Source: Paucibacter sp. TC2R-5 (GTDB lineage Bacteria > Pseudomonadota > Gammaproteobacteria > Burkholderiales > Burkholderiaceae_C). From it: a stretch of 64,000 bases of DNA. The notes beneath the pieces are model-generated. The model worked only from the letters and a program-made list of their open reading frames with translations, was not told the origin of the DNA and ran no database searches. Below, piece after piece: positions 49,633 to 58,243 of the stretch. How positions within the stretch are numbered: the stretch's first letter is position 1; the number at the start of each line of letters is the position of its first letter. The stretch lies in NCBI RefSeq assembly GCF_025717605.1, contig NZ_JAJIRQ010000009.1, positions 214,898 through 278,897 on the forward strand, in the 5' to 3' direction. Both the position numbers and the translations under genes were made by a program.

Positions 49633-50820
49633 TCATGCCGAACCGGCAGGGACTAGATCCAAGAAGAATCGCACCATTTCCGCCGAAGCATCGGGGCCGG
49701 CGCCGTCGGTGTAGGAGCCACTCGCATGGCCACCCGACCAAGCATGGCCGCCCCCGTGCAGAGTCCAACTTTCAATTCGCGCTTGCCCAAGGGCGTCGGT
49801 GTGGATCTCGCGGCTGAAGCGGCGCCCGCCTTCTGCAACGCCGAAACGGGTGCCGACATGCAAGGCATCCTGGCCTGGCTCAGCGCCATACGCGTCGCGG
49901 GCCTGCTGGACGATCAGGTTGCTATTGGACTGCTGCACGGTATGGTCTCTATCGCCGTGGAACACGATAGTAGGCACTGCCTGCGTGGCGCTGCGGCCCT
50001 GGCTTACGGCCATATGGACAAAGTTGCGTAGGCCACCGATTCCGCTGCGCCCCCCTTTCATGGCCAGCAAAGCTGACGGGATATCGTGCGCGCTGCCGTA
50101 AGGGAGGCCCGAGTGAGCGCCAACGCCGGCAAACAACTCCGGATAAGTTTCGCCCAGCACGACCGCCATCGCCGCGCCGGCCGACAGGCCGGCCACAAAG
50201 ATGCGTTGCGGGTCGGCGCCATGCTTGTCCGCCACTTCTCGGGCGATACCGGCGATCAGAGAGGGCTCACCGTCGTCTCGCAGTTGGTCTTGGGGCTGGA
50301 ACCAATTCCAGCATTTGGAGGCATTCGCCTGCGCTGCCTGCTCGGGGTAGAGGACAAGAAAGTCGTGGGTATCGGCAAGGCGGTTCATCTGAGTGCCGGC
50401 CGCGAAATCGTCGGCCGTCTGCGTGCAGCCATGCAGCATCACGACCATGGCGCGCGGCGTCGCTGACGCTGCCTTGGGGCTATAGACCTTGTAAGCGCGG
50501 CTGCCGGCCGCGTTGCTGAATTGATGAGTTTCAAAGCTGCCTGGCTTGAGCGCCTGTTCGCTCGATGCGGGATTGCGCCGTCTGCCTCGGGCAACGTTCA
50601 CGTCAACGTCAACGTCGACTGCAGCGGCAGCTGCAGCTGCAGCTGCAGAGTGTGAGTCCGATGTCCGCCCGGCGGCTAGGGCGCGCCTGATGGTTTCGGT
50701 GACGTGGCGCATCGGGCCGACGTCAGTGGTCAGGCCAGCGCGGGCAAGCGCCCGCTCAATCGTGGCATTGATGGCGTCGGCGTTGAGGGCCTTCGCTCTT
50801 GCGGAGAAGAGGTTTTTCAT
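49633..50820 (-). CDS. PHB depolymerase-family esterase
   Basis: 395 aa from the ATG at 50820; no signal peptide. Residues about 1-100 are a helical, low-complexity lead with nine Ala and then VDVDVDVNV. The catalytic domain shows MVVMLHGCTQTADDFAAGTQ, the nucleophile elbow FVAGLSAGAAMAVVLGETYP (GLSAG), YGSAHDIPSALLAMKGG, acid region FHGDRDHTVQQSN, and catalytic His in LHGGGHAWSGGHASGSYTDG. This is the feruloyl/acetylxylan esterase and PHB depolymerase (esterase_phb) group. Intracellular location and substrate are uncertain. Confidence 0.9.
   Translation of the reverse strand: MKNLFSARAKALNADAINATIERALARAGLTTDVGPMRHVTETIRRALAAGRTSDSHSAAAAAAAAAVDVDVDVNVARGRRRNPASSEQALKPGSFETHQFSNAAGSRAYKVYSPKAASATPRAMVVMLHGCTQTADDFAAGTQMNRLADTHDFLVLYPEQAAQANASKCWNWFQPQDQLRDDGEPSLIAGIAREVADKHGADPQRIFVAGLSAGAAMAVVLGETYPELFAGVGAHSGLPYGSAHDIPSALLAMKGGRSGIGGLRNFVHMAVSQGRSATQAVPTIVFHGDRDHTVQQSNSNLIVQQARDAYGAEPGQDALHVGTRFGVAEGGRRFSREIHTDALGQARIESWTLHGGGHAWSGGHASGSYTDGAGPDASAEMVRFFLDLVPAGSA
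50594..50650 (-). repeat. In-frame hexanucleotide repeats in the esterase gene
   Basis: Tandem GTCAAC-type units followed by GCAGCT units encode the (VD)n and poly-Ala segment of the esterase. Slippage here would change the linker by two residues at a time without a frameshift. Confidence 0.8.
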
Positions 50821-51196
50821 GCGGGGTTCCTGTTCGGGATGATGCGGCGAGCCCATGTCCAGGGCCGGACAAGCTTGTTCGACGATCGTCGCCGACAAGA
50901 GCCAGAACCGCAGCCGGCCGATGGCGCTGCCTTGTGAAGGACTTGTCCGACAAAGCAACGGCTTCTTGGCTGCTGCAGCAGAAGCCCTCGCGCGGGTAGC
51001 CTTTGCTGCTCCAGTAGTCAGAGGTCAAGATGGTCGAGAAAACACAAAGAACAGCGCAGGGCGCAGCCGCAGCGCGCCGGGCGGGGCTTTGGACCAATCT
51101 TCGGGCCGCGCTGCGCGCAGCGTACCGGTCTTCGCTGCGGCCCGCCAGCGCCCCCGGGCAAGCCCTGTACGGTACCTTGGTCAGCGGCGCCGCTCC
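50821..51196. other. Divergent promoter region between esterase and YihY genes
   Basis: About 375 bp. The plus frame remains open upstream of 51197, but the product is Arg/Gly-rich and shows no homology-like features, so I treat it as non-coding. No clear operators seen. Confidence 0.5.
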
Positions 51197-52141
51197 ATGA
51201 GGCCGATGCAGCTCTGGCGGCTCAGCAAGCAGGCCGGTACCGCTTGGATTGATGATTATGCGCCGAGCATGGGCGCCGCCTTGGCCTACTACACGATGTT
51301 CTCGATCGCGCCGCTTTTGCTGATCGCGATCTCGGTGGCCGGCATGGTGTTCGGGCGCGAGGCAGCCAGCGGCGAAGTGTTGATGCAGCTGCGCGGCTTG
51401 ATGGGTGAGAGCGGCGCGCTGGCTGTGCAGGCGATGCTGGAGAGTGCCGCACGGCCGGCCGAAAGCTGGATCGCTGCGCTGATCGGTGGGGCCTTGCTGC
51501 TGCTGGGTGCGACCACGGTGTTCGGTGAGCTACAGGACGCGTTGGATCGCATCTGGCGGGCGCCGCAGCGCAACAAGCCGCAAGGCCTCTGGGGCTTGCT
51601 GCGCTCGCGCCTGCTGTCTTTCGGGATGATTCTGGGCATAGGATTCTTGCTGACGACCTCGCTGCTGCTGAGCGCGGCGATCGCGGCCTTCAGCGCCTGG
51701 AGCGGGGCGCGGCTGGCTGGCTGGGCAGTATTGGCCGGCTTCGTCAACTTCGTCATCAGCTATGTCTTGGTGGCGGCGATGTTTGCGTTGATCTACAAAA
51801 TCATGCCGCGCGTACGCATTGCTTGGCGCGATGTGTGGATAGGCGCTTGGGTAACGGCGCTGCTGTTCAATATCGGCAAGCTCTTGATTGGCCTCTACAT
51901 CGGCAAGAGCGGTGTGGCCTCGGCCTTTGGCGGCGCCGGCTCGTTGGCCGTGCTCTTGATTTGGGTTTACTACTCGGCCCAGATCTTTCTGTTCGGCGCC
52001 GAATTCACCTGGGCCTATGCGCACAGCTTTGGCTCATTCCGCCACGCTGCGGCCCGGAAGGACACGATGCAGACCCCACCCAGCAAGGCTGGTGCTGTGA
52101 GTTGGCGCCGACAAGTGTCCAAGCTCACCGTAGACGAGTGA
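51197..52141 (+). CDS. YihY/BrkB-family inner-membrane protein
   Basis: 314 aa from the ATG at 51197. Six to seven transmembrane segments with the family pattern: APSMGAALAYYTMFSIAPLLLIAISVAGMVFG, TTVFGELQDALDRIWRAP, KIMPRVRIAWRDVWIGAWVTALLFNIGK, YIGKSGVASAFGGAGSLAVLLIWVYYSAQIFLFGAEFTWAY. Often mislabelled ribonuclease BN; probably a transporter-like or envelope protein. A long upstream in-frame extension is rejected. Confidence 0.9.
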   Translation: MRPMQLWRLSKQAGTAWIDDYAPSMGAALAYYTMFSIAPLLLIAISVAGMVFGREAASGEVLMQLRGLMGESGALAVQAMLESAARPAESWIAALIGGALLLLGATTVFGELQDALDRIWRAPQRNKPQGLWGLLRSRLLSFGMILGIGFLLTTSLLLSAAIAAFSAWSGARLAGWAVLAGFVNFVISYVLVAAMFALIYKIMPRVRIAWRDVWIGAWVTALLFNIGKLLIGLYIGKSGVASAFGGAGSLAVLLIWVYYSAQIFLFGAEFTWAYAHSFGSFRHAAARKDTMQTPPSKAGAVSWRRQVSKLTVDE

Positions 52142-52292
52142 TGACTCTTCCAAGTGGGCAGCGGGTTCCGCTCGATCGACCGTTCTAGCTTTAGACATTC
52201 GGTCGAGTTTCATCGAGGCAGGGTAAGCTGACGGCCCGAACGACCGCTGCTCAATCGGTGCATCGTCGACTTAGAGGGCGGCACTCTGGATG

Positions 52293-52408
52293 CCTCTATG
52301 GGCACCGTGTCGCCACGTAGCCAGTACTCCCGAAATGGCCTTGCCTGTGCCGGGCCGACAATCCGAACAAGCGCTGCATACCTGACGTTCCGTTCGGCTA
52401 TCTTTTAA
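52293..52408 (-). repeat. Interspersed repeat, copy F (inverted)
   Basis: The minus strand gives AGCCGAACGGAACGTCAGGT, ATGCAGCGCTTGTTCGGATT, GTCGGCC and GACACGGTGCCCAT, matching the core and tail of the family. The flanks between 52142 and 52602 contain no supported gene. Confidence 0.75.
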
Positions 52409-52602
52409 ACCTGACCGAAGACAGACGTGCCGGCCAAGTGATGGTCGCCTGGCTGGAGGTGGCCCCGCCCGGCTCGGTCTCGCCTGGAGTGGTGGCGCGT
52501 CCAAGCGGGCCTTCAGTGACCCGCAGGGGCCGGGCGCTTCGGGCATGCTGTGGCAGTTCCTGGCCAAAAAACGTTTCAAAGCGTGAAGGGGCTGCTCGCC
52601 CC

Positions 52603-53688
52603 TCATTCGCGTGCTTTGCCGTGCAGGTGCCAAACTGCGATGAACATGGCGGCTATCACCGGCCCGAGCACAAAGCCGTTGATGCCGAACACCGCCATGC
52701 CGCCTAGGGTGGTGATCATCACCACATAGTCGGGCATGCGGGTGTCCTTGCCGACCAGCACGGGCCGCAGCAGGTTGTCCACCAGCCCGATCACCAGCAC
52801 GCCGTATGCGCTCAGGGCCAGGCCTTGCCAGAGCGCGCCGGTCATCAGCAGATACAAAGCCACCGGCAACCAGATGAGACCCGCGCCAATCGCCGGCAAC
52901 AGCGACAAAAAGGTCATCAACACGGCCCACAAAAGCGGTGCGCCGACGCCCAGAAACCAGAACGCCAGGCCGCCCAAAGCCCCCTGGATGGCGGCCACCA
53001 GGAAGTTGCCTTTGACGGTGGCGCGCACGACGGTAGCGAACTTGCCGAACAGCTCCTGCTTGTGGGCCGGCGCCAAGGGGATCGCTTGGCCGATGGCGCG
53101 CATGAGCTGCGCGCCATCGCGGATCAGAAAGAAGGCCAAGTACAGGGTGATGGCCAGGCTGGCAAAAAACTCGAAGGTGATCTGGCCCGCACTGAAGACC
53201 TGGGTGGCGATGAATTCGCTGCCCTGCCGCAGCGCCAAGCTCAGACGCTGCTGCAGGTTGGCAAACTCGCCCAGGCCCAGTTGGTCCAGCAACTTGGCGG
53301 CCCAGCCCGGCAGAGCATCAAAGGCGCTGTGCAGATAGCCGACCGGATTGAGCGCGCCGGACTGCACCCGTTGATACAGCTGCGCCGCCTCGCGCGCCAG
53401 CGCCGCGGCGATCAACGCCAGGGGCAGGATCACCATCACCAGCACAAACAGCAGGGTCAGCAGGGCAGCCACGTTGCGCCGCCCACGCAGACGCAGCAGC
53501 AGGCTACGGTTCAGCGGCACGAACAGCAGCGCGATGATCAAGGCCCACAGCATCGTGCCGAACAAGGGAAGCAAGATCCAACCCAACGCCAGTGAGACCG
53601 TCAGCAAGAGCAGCAACAAGAACTTGCTCTCCAAATAGCTCCCCGCCACGGGCTGGGGCAACTGCGGTCCGTCCGGTACGTCATGCAT
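52603..53688 (-). CDS. AI-2E family transporter
   Basis: 361 aa, about eight transmembrane segments in two groups: LLLLLLTVSLALGWILLPLF and IIALLFVPLNRSLL at the start, then VAAIQGALGGLAFWFLGVGAPLLWAVLMTFLSLLPAIGAGLIWLP and GKDTRMPDYVVMITTLGGMAVFGINGFVLGPVIAAMF. The G-x-N-G-F-V-x-G-P motif is typical of the TqsA/YdiK/PerM family. Roles range from autoinducer export to ion exchange; specific function not inferable. Confidence 0.92.
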   Translation of the reverse strand: MHDVPDGPQLPQPVAGSYLESKFLLLLLLTVSLALGWILLPLFGTMLWALIIALLFVPLNRSLLLRLRGRRNVAALLTLLFVLVMVILPLALIAAALAREAAQLYQRVQSGALNPVGYLHSAFDALPGWAAKLLDQLGLGEFANLQQRLSLALRQGSEFIATQVFSAGQITFEFFASLAITLYLAFFLIRDGAQLMRAIGQAIPLAPAHKQELFGKFATVVRATVKGNFLVAAIQGALGGLAFWFLGVGAPLLWAVLMTFLSLLPAIGAGLIWLPVALYLLMTGALWQGLALSAYGVLVIGLVDNLLRPVLVGKDTRMPDYVVMITTLGGMAVFGINGFVLGPVIAAMFIAVWHLHGKARE

Positions 53689-53782
53689 CCAACACTCCCA
53701 TCACTTATTGGCCTGCCGGCAAGGGGCCGCAGGCTACGCCTATTGTGCGGTGGCTACACCGCAATGACCCCCAATCTACATG

Positions 53783-53808
53783 GCCCCGCCAACAAATGCT
53801 GGCGGGGC
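53783..53808 (-). terminator. Stem-loop between the small membrane gene and the AI-2E gene
   Basis: Perfect 9-bp arms GCCCCGCCA and TGGCGGGGC with an 8-base loop. It has no clear U tract on either strand, so it may be an mRNA hairpin rather than a terminator. The rest of 53689-53991 holds no gene. Confidence 0.45.
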
Positions 53809-53991
53809 TCTAGCTTCAAGTCGTAAATGCGGTCTTGCGCCAATCTGAAGTTGTACTTGAGTGCCAGCGCGAAGGTACATCGACCACGCGCGGGTCCCAG
53901 CCGGTGCCGGCCATTGATGCTCGCTGGGCTGGGTGCCAGCCTTTGACCAAAACGGTCATCGGCCGGTCCAAGGAATCAAACAAACTTTTTT

Positions 53992-54159
53992 TCAGCTTCC
54001 CCTTCTACCGCGATAGCCAAAGAGCATGTACGCAACGACAAAGGCCACAAGGATCAATCCAATTGGGCCAAGGCCCCAACCCATGCCCATGCCCCAATAC
54101 AGTCCGCCTCCGCCACCAAACAACAGCAACAGCACAATTACGACAAGCAATAGGTCCAT
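53992..54159 (-). CDS. Small glycine-rich membrane protein
   Basis: 55 aa from the ATG at 54159, with GGAG seven bases upstream. Two hydrophobic segments (LLLVVIVLLLLFGGGGG and GPIGLILVAFVVAYMLFGY) around a Trp/Gly/Met turn, and a basic tail (RGRRGS). It resembles the very short Gly-rich membrane proteins common in proteobacteria (DUF3309-like), of unknown function. Confidence 0.65.
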   Translation of the reverse strand: MDLLLVVIVLLLLFGGGGGLYWGMGMGWGLGPIGLILVAFVVAYMLFGYRGRRGS

Positions 54160-54911
54160 GTTTTTTCTCCTACAAGTTATGAAGCTTTGATTTTTCAATC
54201 GCAGCGGCTGATAGGCCGGATTCCAGAGCCGACGGCATTCCGTCGGTGGCTAGCAAGCGGCCATCGTCAGGTTGTTACAAAGCTCGCTGACCGTTTGGGG
54301 CACGTCACTCGTTTCATGCCTTGACTTTGCAGAACATGAGCGGCTGTGTGCCGCTGCAGTTCAGACCCGACTTTGCAATACCCTGACGAGACCGAGATTC
54401 CGCGCAAGCAGGTCTCGAGTCGGTGCGCTGCCGCACGAAGCCCAAAAAATCAGCCGATCCGCTTTCCATCTCGGTACACCACGCTGTCCACGAGAAATGT
54501 CCTTTCCTTGGCCCTCCCGTCAACTCCTGCGCCGACCGCCCGCCTCGGCAATTGGCGCACGCGGATCCGATGCCGTCGGTGCGATGCCGAACTCTGCAGG
54601 CCCTCCCGAGATGAGCTCTCCCGAAGGCAGCAGGTCAGGGTGGCTCGCGCCATCCTCTGCAGTGGCGATTCAAGGCGCTGGATTTGCTCTCGCACAGTCC
54701 GCGAGCCGCTTGGCGACTAGGTGCCGACCATGAACTGATGCGCGGAGCGTCCAGCTGCACGGCAATAGCGCGGACAGCCGGGGCGTAGGACATCCCGCCG
54801 TGCAACACCCGCCCCCGTCCGATGGCCATGAGTGCCAAAGGCACCGACAGTCGACCAGGGGCTGGATATTTGATCCATGCCGCTTCACACAGTCACCTGA
54901 AAGGTCACGCC
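54160..54911. other. Region without a supported gene
   Basis: About 750 bp before the OsmC gene. Several overlapping frames stay open on both strands, but none has a ribosome site or recognisable family features. It may contain decayed coding DNA. Confidence 0.5.
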
Positions 54912-55358
54912 ATGATCGAGAAGACCGCCAACGTCCATTGGGAAGGCCCGGGCAAGACGGGCAAGGGCCAGATCAGCACCGAGACCGGCGCCCTCGAGCG
55001 CTACCCCTATGGCTTTGCCAGCCGGTTCGAAGACGACCGCCGGGGCACGAACCCAGAGGAGATCCTTGCCGCCGCCCATGCTGCCTGTTTCACGATGGCC
55101 TTCTCCTTTGCCTGCGACAAGGCCGGCTTCGCCACCCGCAAAGTCGACACGCAAGCTCGCGTCCGTCTGACAAAGGAGGGCGAGGGCTTCGTGATCGACC
55201 GGATCGCGCTCACGCTGAAGGCGGCCGTGCCAGGCATCGACGAAGCCGGTTTCCAGCGGATCGCCCAGGCCGCCAAGCGCGAATGTCCACTGTCCAAGGC
55301 GCTTGCGTCCGTCGCCGAAATCAGCCTGCAGGCCACGCTCGAATCAGCGGCCCCATGA
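54912..55358 (+). CDS. OsmC-family peroxiredoxin-like protein
   Basis: 148 aa from the ATG at 54912. OsmC pattern: ANVHWEGPGKTGKGQISTETG, GTNPEEILAAAHAACFTMAFSFACDKAGF with the first catalytic Cys (HAACF), and the second in AKRECPLSKAL. OsmC/Ohr proteins reduce organic hydroperoxides with dihydrolipoyl proteins as donors. The stop overlaps a short thioredoxin-fold fragment gene (ATGA). Confidence 0.92.
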   Translation: MIEKTANVHWEGPGKTGKGQISTETGALERYPYGFASRFEDDRRGTNPEEILAAAHAACFTMAFSFACDKAGFATRKVDTQARVRLTKEGEGFVIDRIALTLKAAVPGIDEAGFQRIAQAAKRECPLSKALASVAEISLQATLESAAP

Positions 55359-55552
55359 GCGATGCTGCGATTGTCGACATCCTCGAAGCCGCGCTGGCCT
55401 ACACGCAACGGATTCAGATACATCGCCGTGCCGGCGAACGCTGCGGCTTGCGCGCCACCCCTGCCTTCTTTCTGAACGGCAAGGTCGCGGATGTCTCGTT
55501 CGGCCTCGAGAAGCTAGACGAGGCCGTACAGGCCGCACTGAAGATCACCTGA
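55355..55552 (+). pseudogene. C-terminal fragment of a DsbA-family thioredoxin-fold protein
   Basis: 65 aa reading IVDILEAALAYTQRIQIHRR, GLRATPAFFLNGKVADVSFG and LEKLDEAVQAALK. The R-x-T-P-x-F-F-x-N-G strand with cis-Pro is the C-terminal half of DsbA/FrnE-type proteins; the CxxC active site and most of the fold are missing. The ATG overlaps the OsmC stop, so it could still be translated as a coupled short peptide. More likely the end of a truncated gene. Confidence 0.6.
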
Positions 55553-55735
55553 AATGCTGACGCCTTGCAGCACCGCGCTCCACCCTGATCTCGCCGCCGC
55601 GCCTTCATGTGCGTCATCGCACAGTGCTCACCAAGCCCTGCGCGCAGACTTCACTGTCTCAACCCGTCCGCGCCCGGCAGTACGTCGCACCCGTTTGGCG
55701 CCTTGCAGTTTCGATCCCTCCTAGGAGTCCCACCC

Positions 55736-56812
55736 ATGCTCTTCGATAAATTCGCGTTCCGCTCGCTCCACCTCGCCAACCGCATGGTCATGGCGCCATT
55801 GACACGCAGCCGGGCCACGCCTCAGCACACGCCGAATGCATTGATGGCGACCTACTACGGTCAGCGTGCGACCGCCGGCCTGATCATCACCGAGGGCACC
55901 TCGCCCAGCCCCAACGGCCTGGGTTACCCACGCATCCCGGGGCTGTACGACAAAGCACAAGTGCAGGCCTGGAAGGCCACCACGACGGCCGCGCACGAAC
56001 AAGGCGGCACGATCTTCGTGCAGTTCATGCACTGCGGCCGGGTGGCGCATGTCGCCAACCTGCCGCCCGGCGCCGAGGTTCTCGGGCCCGGCAGCGCTGT
56101 GTGCCCGGGCGAGATGTACACCGACACCCTGGGCATGCAGCCTCACAGCCCGCCACGAACGATGACCGACGACGATATTGTCAATGTCATCGATGAACAC
56201 GTGGCGGCCGCAAAGCTCGCAGTGGAAGCAGGTTTCGACGGCGTCGAGTTGCATGGCGCCAATGGCTACCTGATCGAGCAGTTCCTCAACCCCTTGATCA
56301 ACCAGCGCACCGACGGCTACGGCGGCAGTGTGGAGCGCCGCAACCGTCTGGCGCTGGAGATTGCACACGCCATGGTGGCCGCGATCGGCCGCGACCGGGT
56401 GGGCATCCGGCTCTCGCCCTACGGTGTATTCAACGGAACCAGCGCGTTCCCCGAGGTGGAGGTCCAATACATCTCGCTCGTTCACTCGCTCTCCGCGCTG
56501 GGCCTGCTGTACCTGCACCTGGTCGACCATTCGTCCATGGGTGCGCCGCCCGTGCCCGCCGATTTCAAGCTCAAGCTGCGTGCCGGCTTCGACGGGCTGT
56601 TGATCCTGTCCGGCGGCTTTGACCACGCCAGCGCCGAACAAGCCTTGCTCGAGCAACGCGGCGACCTGATCGCCTTCGGCCGGCCGTTTCTGGCCAATCC
56701 CGACCTGGTGGCGCGCATGCGCAAGGACGCCCCGCTCAACGCCCCAGACGAGGCCACCTTCTATGTGCCCGGCGCCAAGGGCTACACGGACTATCCGGCC
56801 CTGCCGACCTGA
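55736..56812 (+). CDS. Alkene reductase, old-yellow-enzyme family (NemA-like)
   Basis: 358 aa from the ATG at 55736 with TAGGAG upstream. FMN-dependent TIM barrel: LFDKFAFRSLHLANRMVMAPLTRSRA, TEGTSPSPNGLGYPRIPGLY, FVQFMHCGRVAH, GFDGVELHGANGYLIEQFLNP (substrate-binding His-x-x-Asn), RTDGYGGSVERRNRLALEI and AFGRPFLANPDLVARM. It reduces activated C=C bonds in enones, N-ethylmaleimide or nitro compounds with NAD(P)H. First gene of an aldehyde/alkene detoxification operon. A decayed copy of its 5' end lies near tspO. Confidence 0.93.
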   Translation: MLFDKFAFRSLHLANRMVMAPLTRSRATPQHTPNALMATYYGQRATAGLIITEGTSPSPNGLGYPRIPGLYDKAQVQAWKATTTAAHEQGGTIFVQFMHCGRVAHVANLPPGAEVLGPGSAVCPGEMYTDTLGMQPHSPPRTMTDDDIVNVIDEHVAAAKLAVEAGFDGVELHGANGYLIEQFLNPLINQRTDGYGGSVERRNRLALEIAHAMVAAIGRDRVGIRLSPYGVFNGTSAFPEVEVQYISLVHSLSALGLLYLHLVDHSSMGAPPVPADFKLKLRAGFDGLLILSGGFDHASAEQALLEQRGDLIAFGRPFLANPDLVARMRKDAPLNAPDEATFYVPGAKGYTDYPALPT

Positions 56813-56841
56813 CCCACGCACCAAGCAAAGGACACATCATC

Positions 56842-58224
56842 ATGACTTACCAAAGCATCAACCCCAACGACGGCAAGTTGCTGAAAAGCTTCGAGCACCT
56901 GAGCAATGCCCAACTCGACAAGGCGCTGGCGGCGGCTGAGAGCTGCTTCCAGACCTGGAAGCACAAGAGCTTCGCCGAGCGCGCCGTGATCCTGAACCGA
57001 GCGGCGGCGCTGTTACACGCCCATGTCGACGACTTCGCTCGGCTAGAGACACTGGAGATGGGCAAACGCATTGATGAGGCGCGCGGCGAAGTCAAGTTCA
57101 GTGGTGACATCTTGGGTTACTACGCCCAGCACGCCGAGTCTTTCCTGGCCACGGCCCATCTGCATCCCAAACACGGCAAAGCACACATGGAAAGCTCGCC
57201 ACTCGGCGTGCTGTTCTGTGTCGAGCCCTGGAACTTTCCCTACTACCAGCTTGCCCGAGTCGCGGGGCCGCAGCTGATGGCCGGCAACGTGCTGGTGGTC
57301 AAGCACGCCGGTTGCGTGCCGCAATGTGCCATCGCGTTCGAGAAGCTCTTGCTCGATGCCGGCGCACCGGTCGGTGCGTACACCAACCTGCTGATCTCCT
57401 ACGAGCAGTCCGATCGCGTCATCGACGACCCGCGTGTCAAGGGCGTCGCCCTGACCGGCAGCGTCGCCGCAGGCCGCAGCGTGGCGGCCCGCGCCGGGCA
57501 GAACCTGAAGAAGTCGACGATGGAGCTTGGCGGCAGCGACGCCTTCATCGTGCTCGACGACGCCGACCTCGACTTGGCTCTGCCATGGGCCGTCTGGGGC
57601 CGTATGTTCAACGTCGGTCAGACCTGCTGCGCCGCCAAGCGCTTCATTGTGCTGGATGCTGTCGCCGACGAATTCCTGGCCCGGTTCAAGACTGCGCTGG
57701 AAGCCTTGCTGCCGGGCGACCCGATGATTGAAGCGACCACGCTGGGCCCGCTGTCCACCGAGACTGCGCTGCTGCAACTGCTGGCCCAGGTCGATGCTGC
57801 CGTCAAAGGCGGCGCCCAGCTGCTGCTTGGCGGCGAGCGCATCGCCCGCCCGGGCTGGTTCATGCAGCCCACGATCCTGACCGACATCGCCCCCGGCAAC
57901 CCGGCCTTTCGCGACGAATTCTTCGGCCCGGTGGTGTCGCTCTTTCGCGTCAAGAGCGAAGACGAAGCCGTCGCGCTGGCCAACGATTCCGACTTTGGTC
58001 TGGCGGGTTCGGTGTGGACCCGGGACGAAGCGCGTGGCCGGCGCGTGGCCAGCCGCGTCGACACCGGAATGATGTTCGTCAACAACATCGACTGGACCGA
58101 CGCAGAACTGCCCTTCGGCGGCATCAAGCACTCCGGCTACGGCCGCGAGCTGGGCCGCATGGGCATCCAGGAATTCGTCAACAAGAAGCTGGTCCGCAGC
58201 GGCGCCATCGCCGCCCCGGTCTGA
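56842..58224 (+). CDS. NAD(P)-dependent aldehyde dehydrogenase (succinate-semialdehyde type)
   Basis: 460 aa, slightly shorter than typical ALDH, as in the SSADH-like group lacking a long N terminus. CVEPWNFPYYQLARVAGPQLMAG, catalytic Glu in MELGGSDAFIVLDDADLD, catalytic Cys in FNVGQTCCAAKRFIV, and C-terminal ELPFGGIKHSGYGRELG. The position after SPLGVLF where many ALDHs have EPWN is intact. The Lys of the usual KPA loop reads VVKHAGCVPQ. It oxidises an aldehyde to the acid; cotranscribed with OYE, SDR and ADH genes. Confidence 0.92.
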   Translation: MTYQSINPNDGKLLKSFEHLSNAQLDKALAAAESCFQTWKHKSFAERAVILNRAAALLHAHVDDFARLETLEMGKRIDEARGEVKFSGDILGYYAQHAESFLATAHLHPKHGKAHMESSPLGVLFCVEPWNFPYYQLARVAGPQLMAGNVLVVKHAGCVPQCAIAFEKLLLDAGAPVGAYTNLLISYEQSDRVIDDPRVKGVALTGSVAAGRSVAARAGQNLKKSTMELGGSDAFIVLDDADLDLALPWAVWGRMFNVGQTCCAAKRFIVLDAVADEFLARFKTALEALLPGDPMIEATTLGPLSTETALLQLLAQVDAAVKGGAQLLLGGERIARPGWFMQPTILTDIAPGNPAFRDEFFGPVVSLFRVKSEDEAVALANDSDFGLAGSVWTRDEARGRRVASRVDTGMMFVNNIDWTDAELPFGGIKHSGYGRELGRMGIQEFVNKKLVRSGAIAAPV

Positions 58225-58243
58225 GCGCAAACCGGAGCATGCC

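Noticed and set aside
50855..51196. Upstream extension of the YihY frame
   Set aside because: The extension is Arg/Ser/Ala-rich with no homology-like character, and the family starts close to MRPMQLW.
53935..53985. Possible ninth repeat copy (TTGACCAAAACGGTCAT)
   Set aside because: Only the small hairpin matches; no core or flank similarity, so it is too weak to count.
54272..54733. Overlapping open frames on both strands before osmC
   Set aside because: No ribosome site, no conserved motifs, and several frames open at once, as expected from GC-rich non-coding or decayed DNA.
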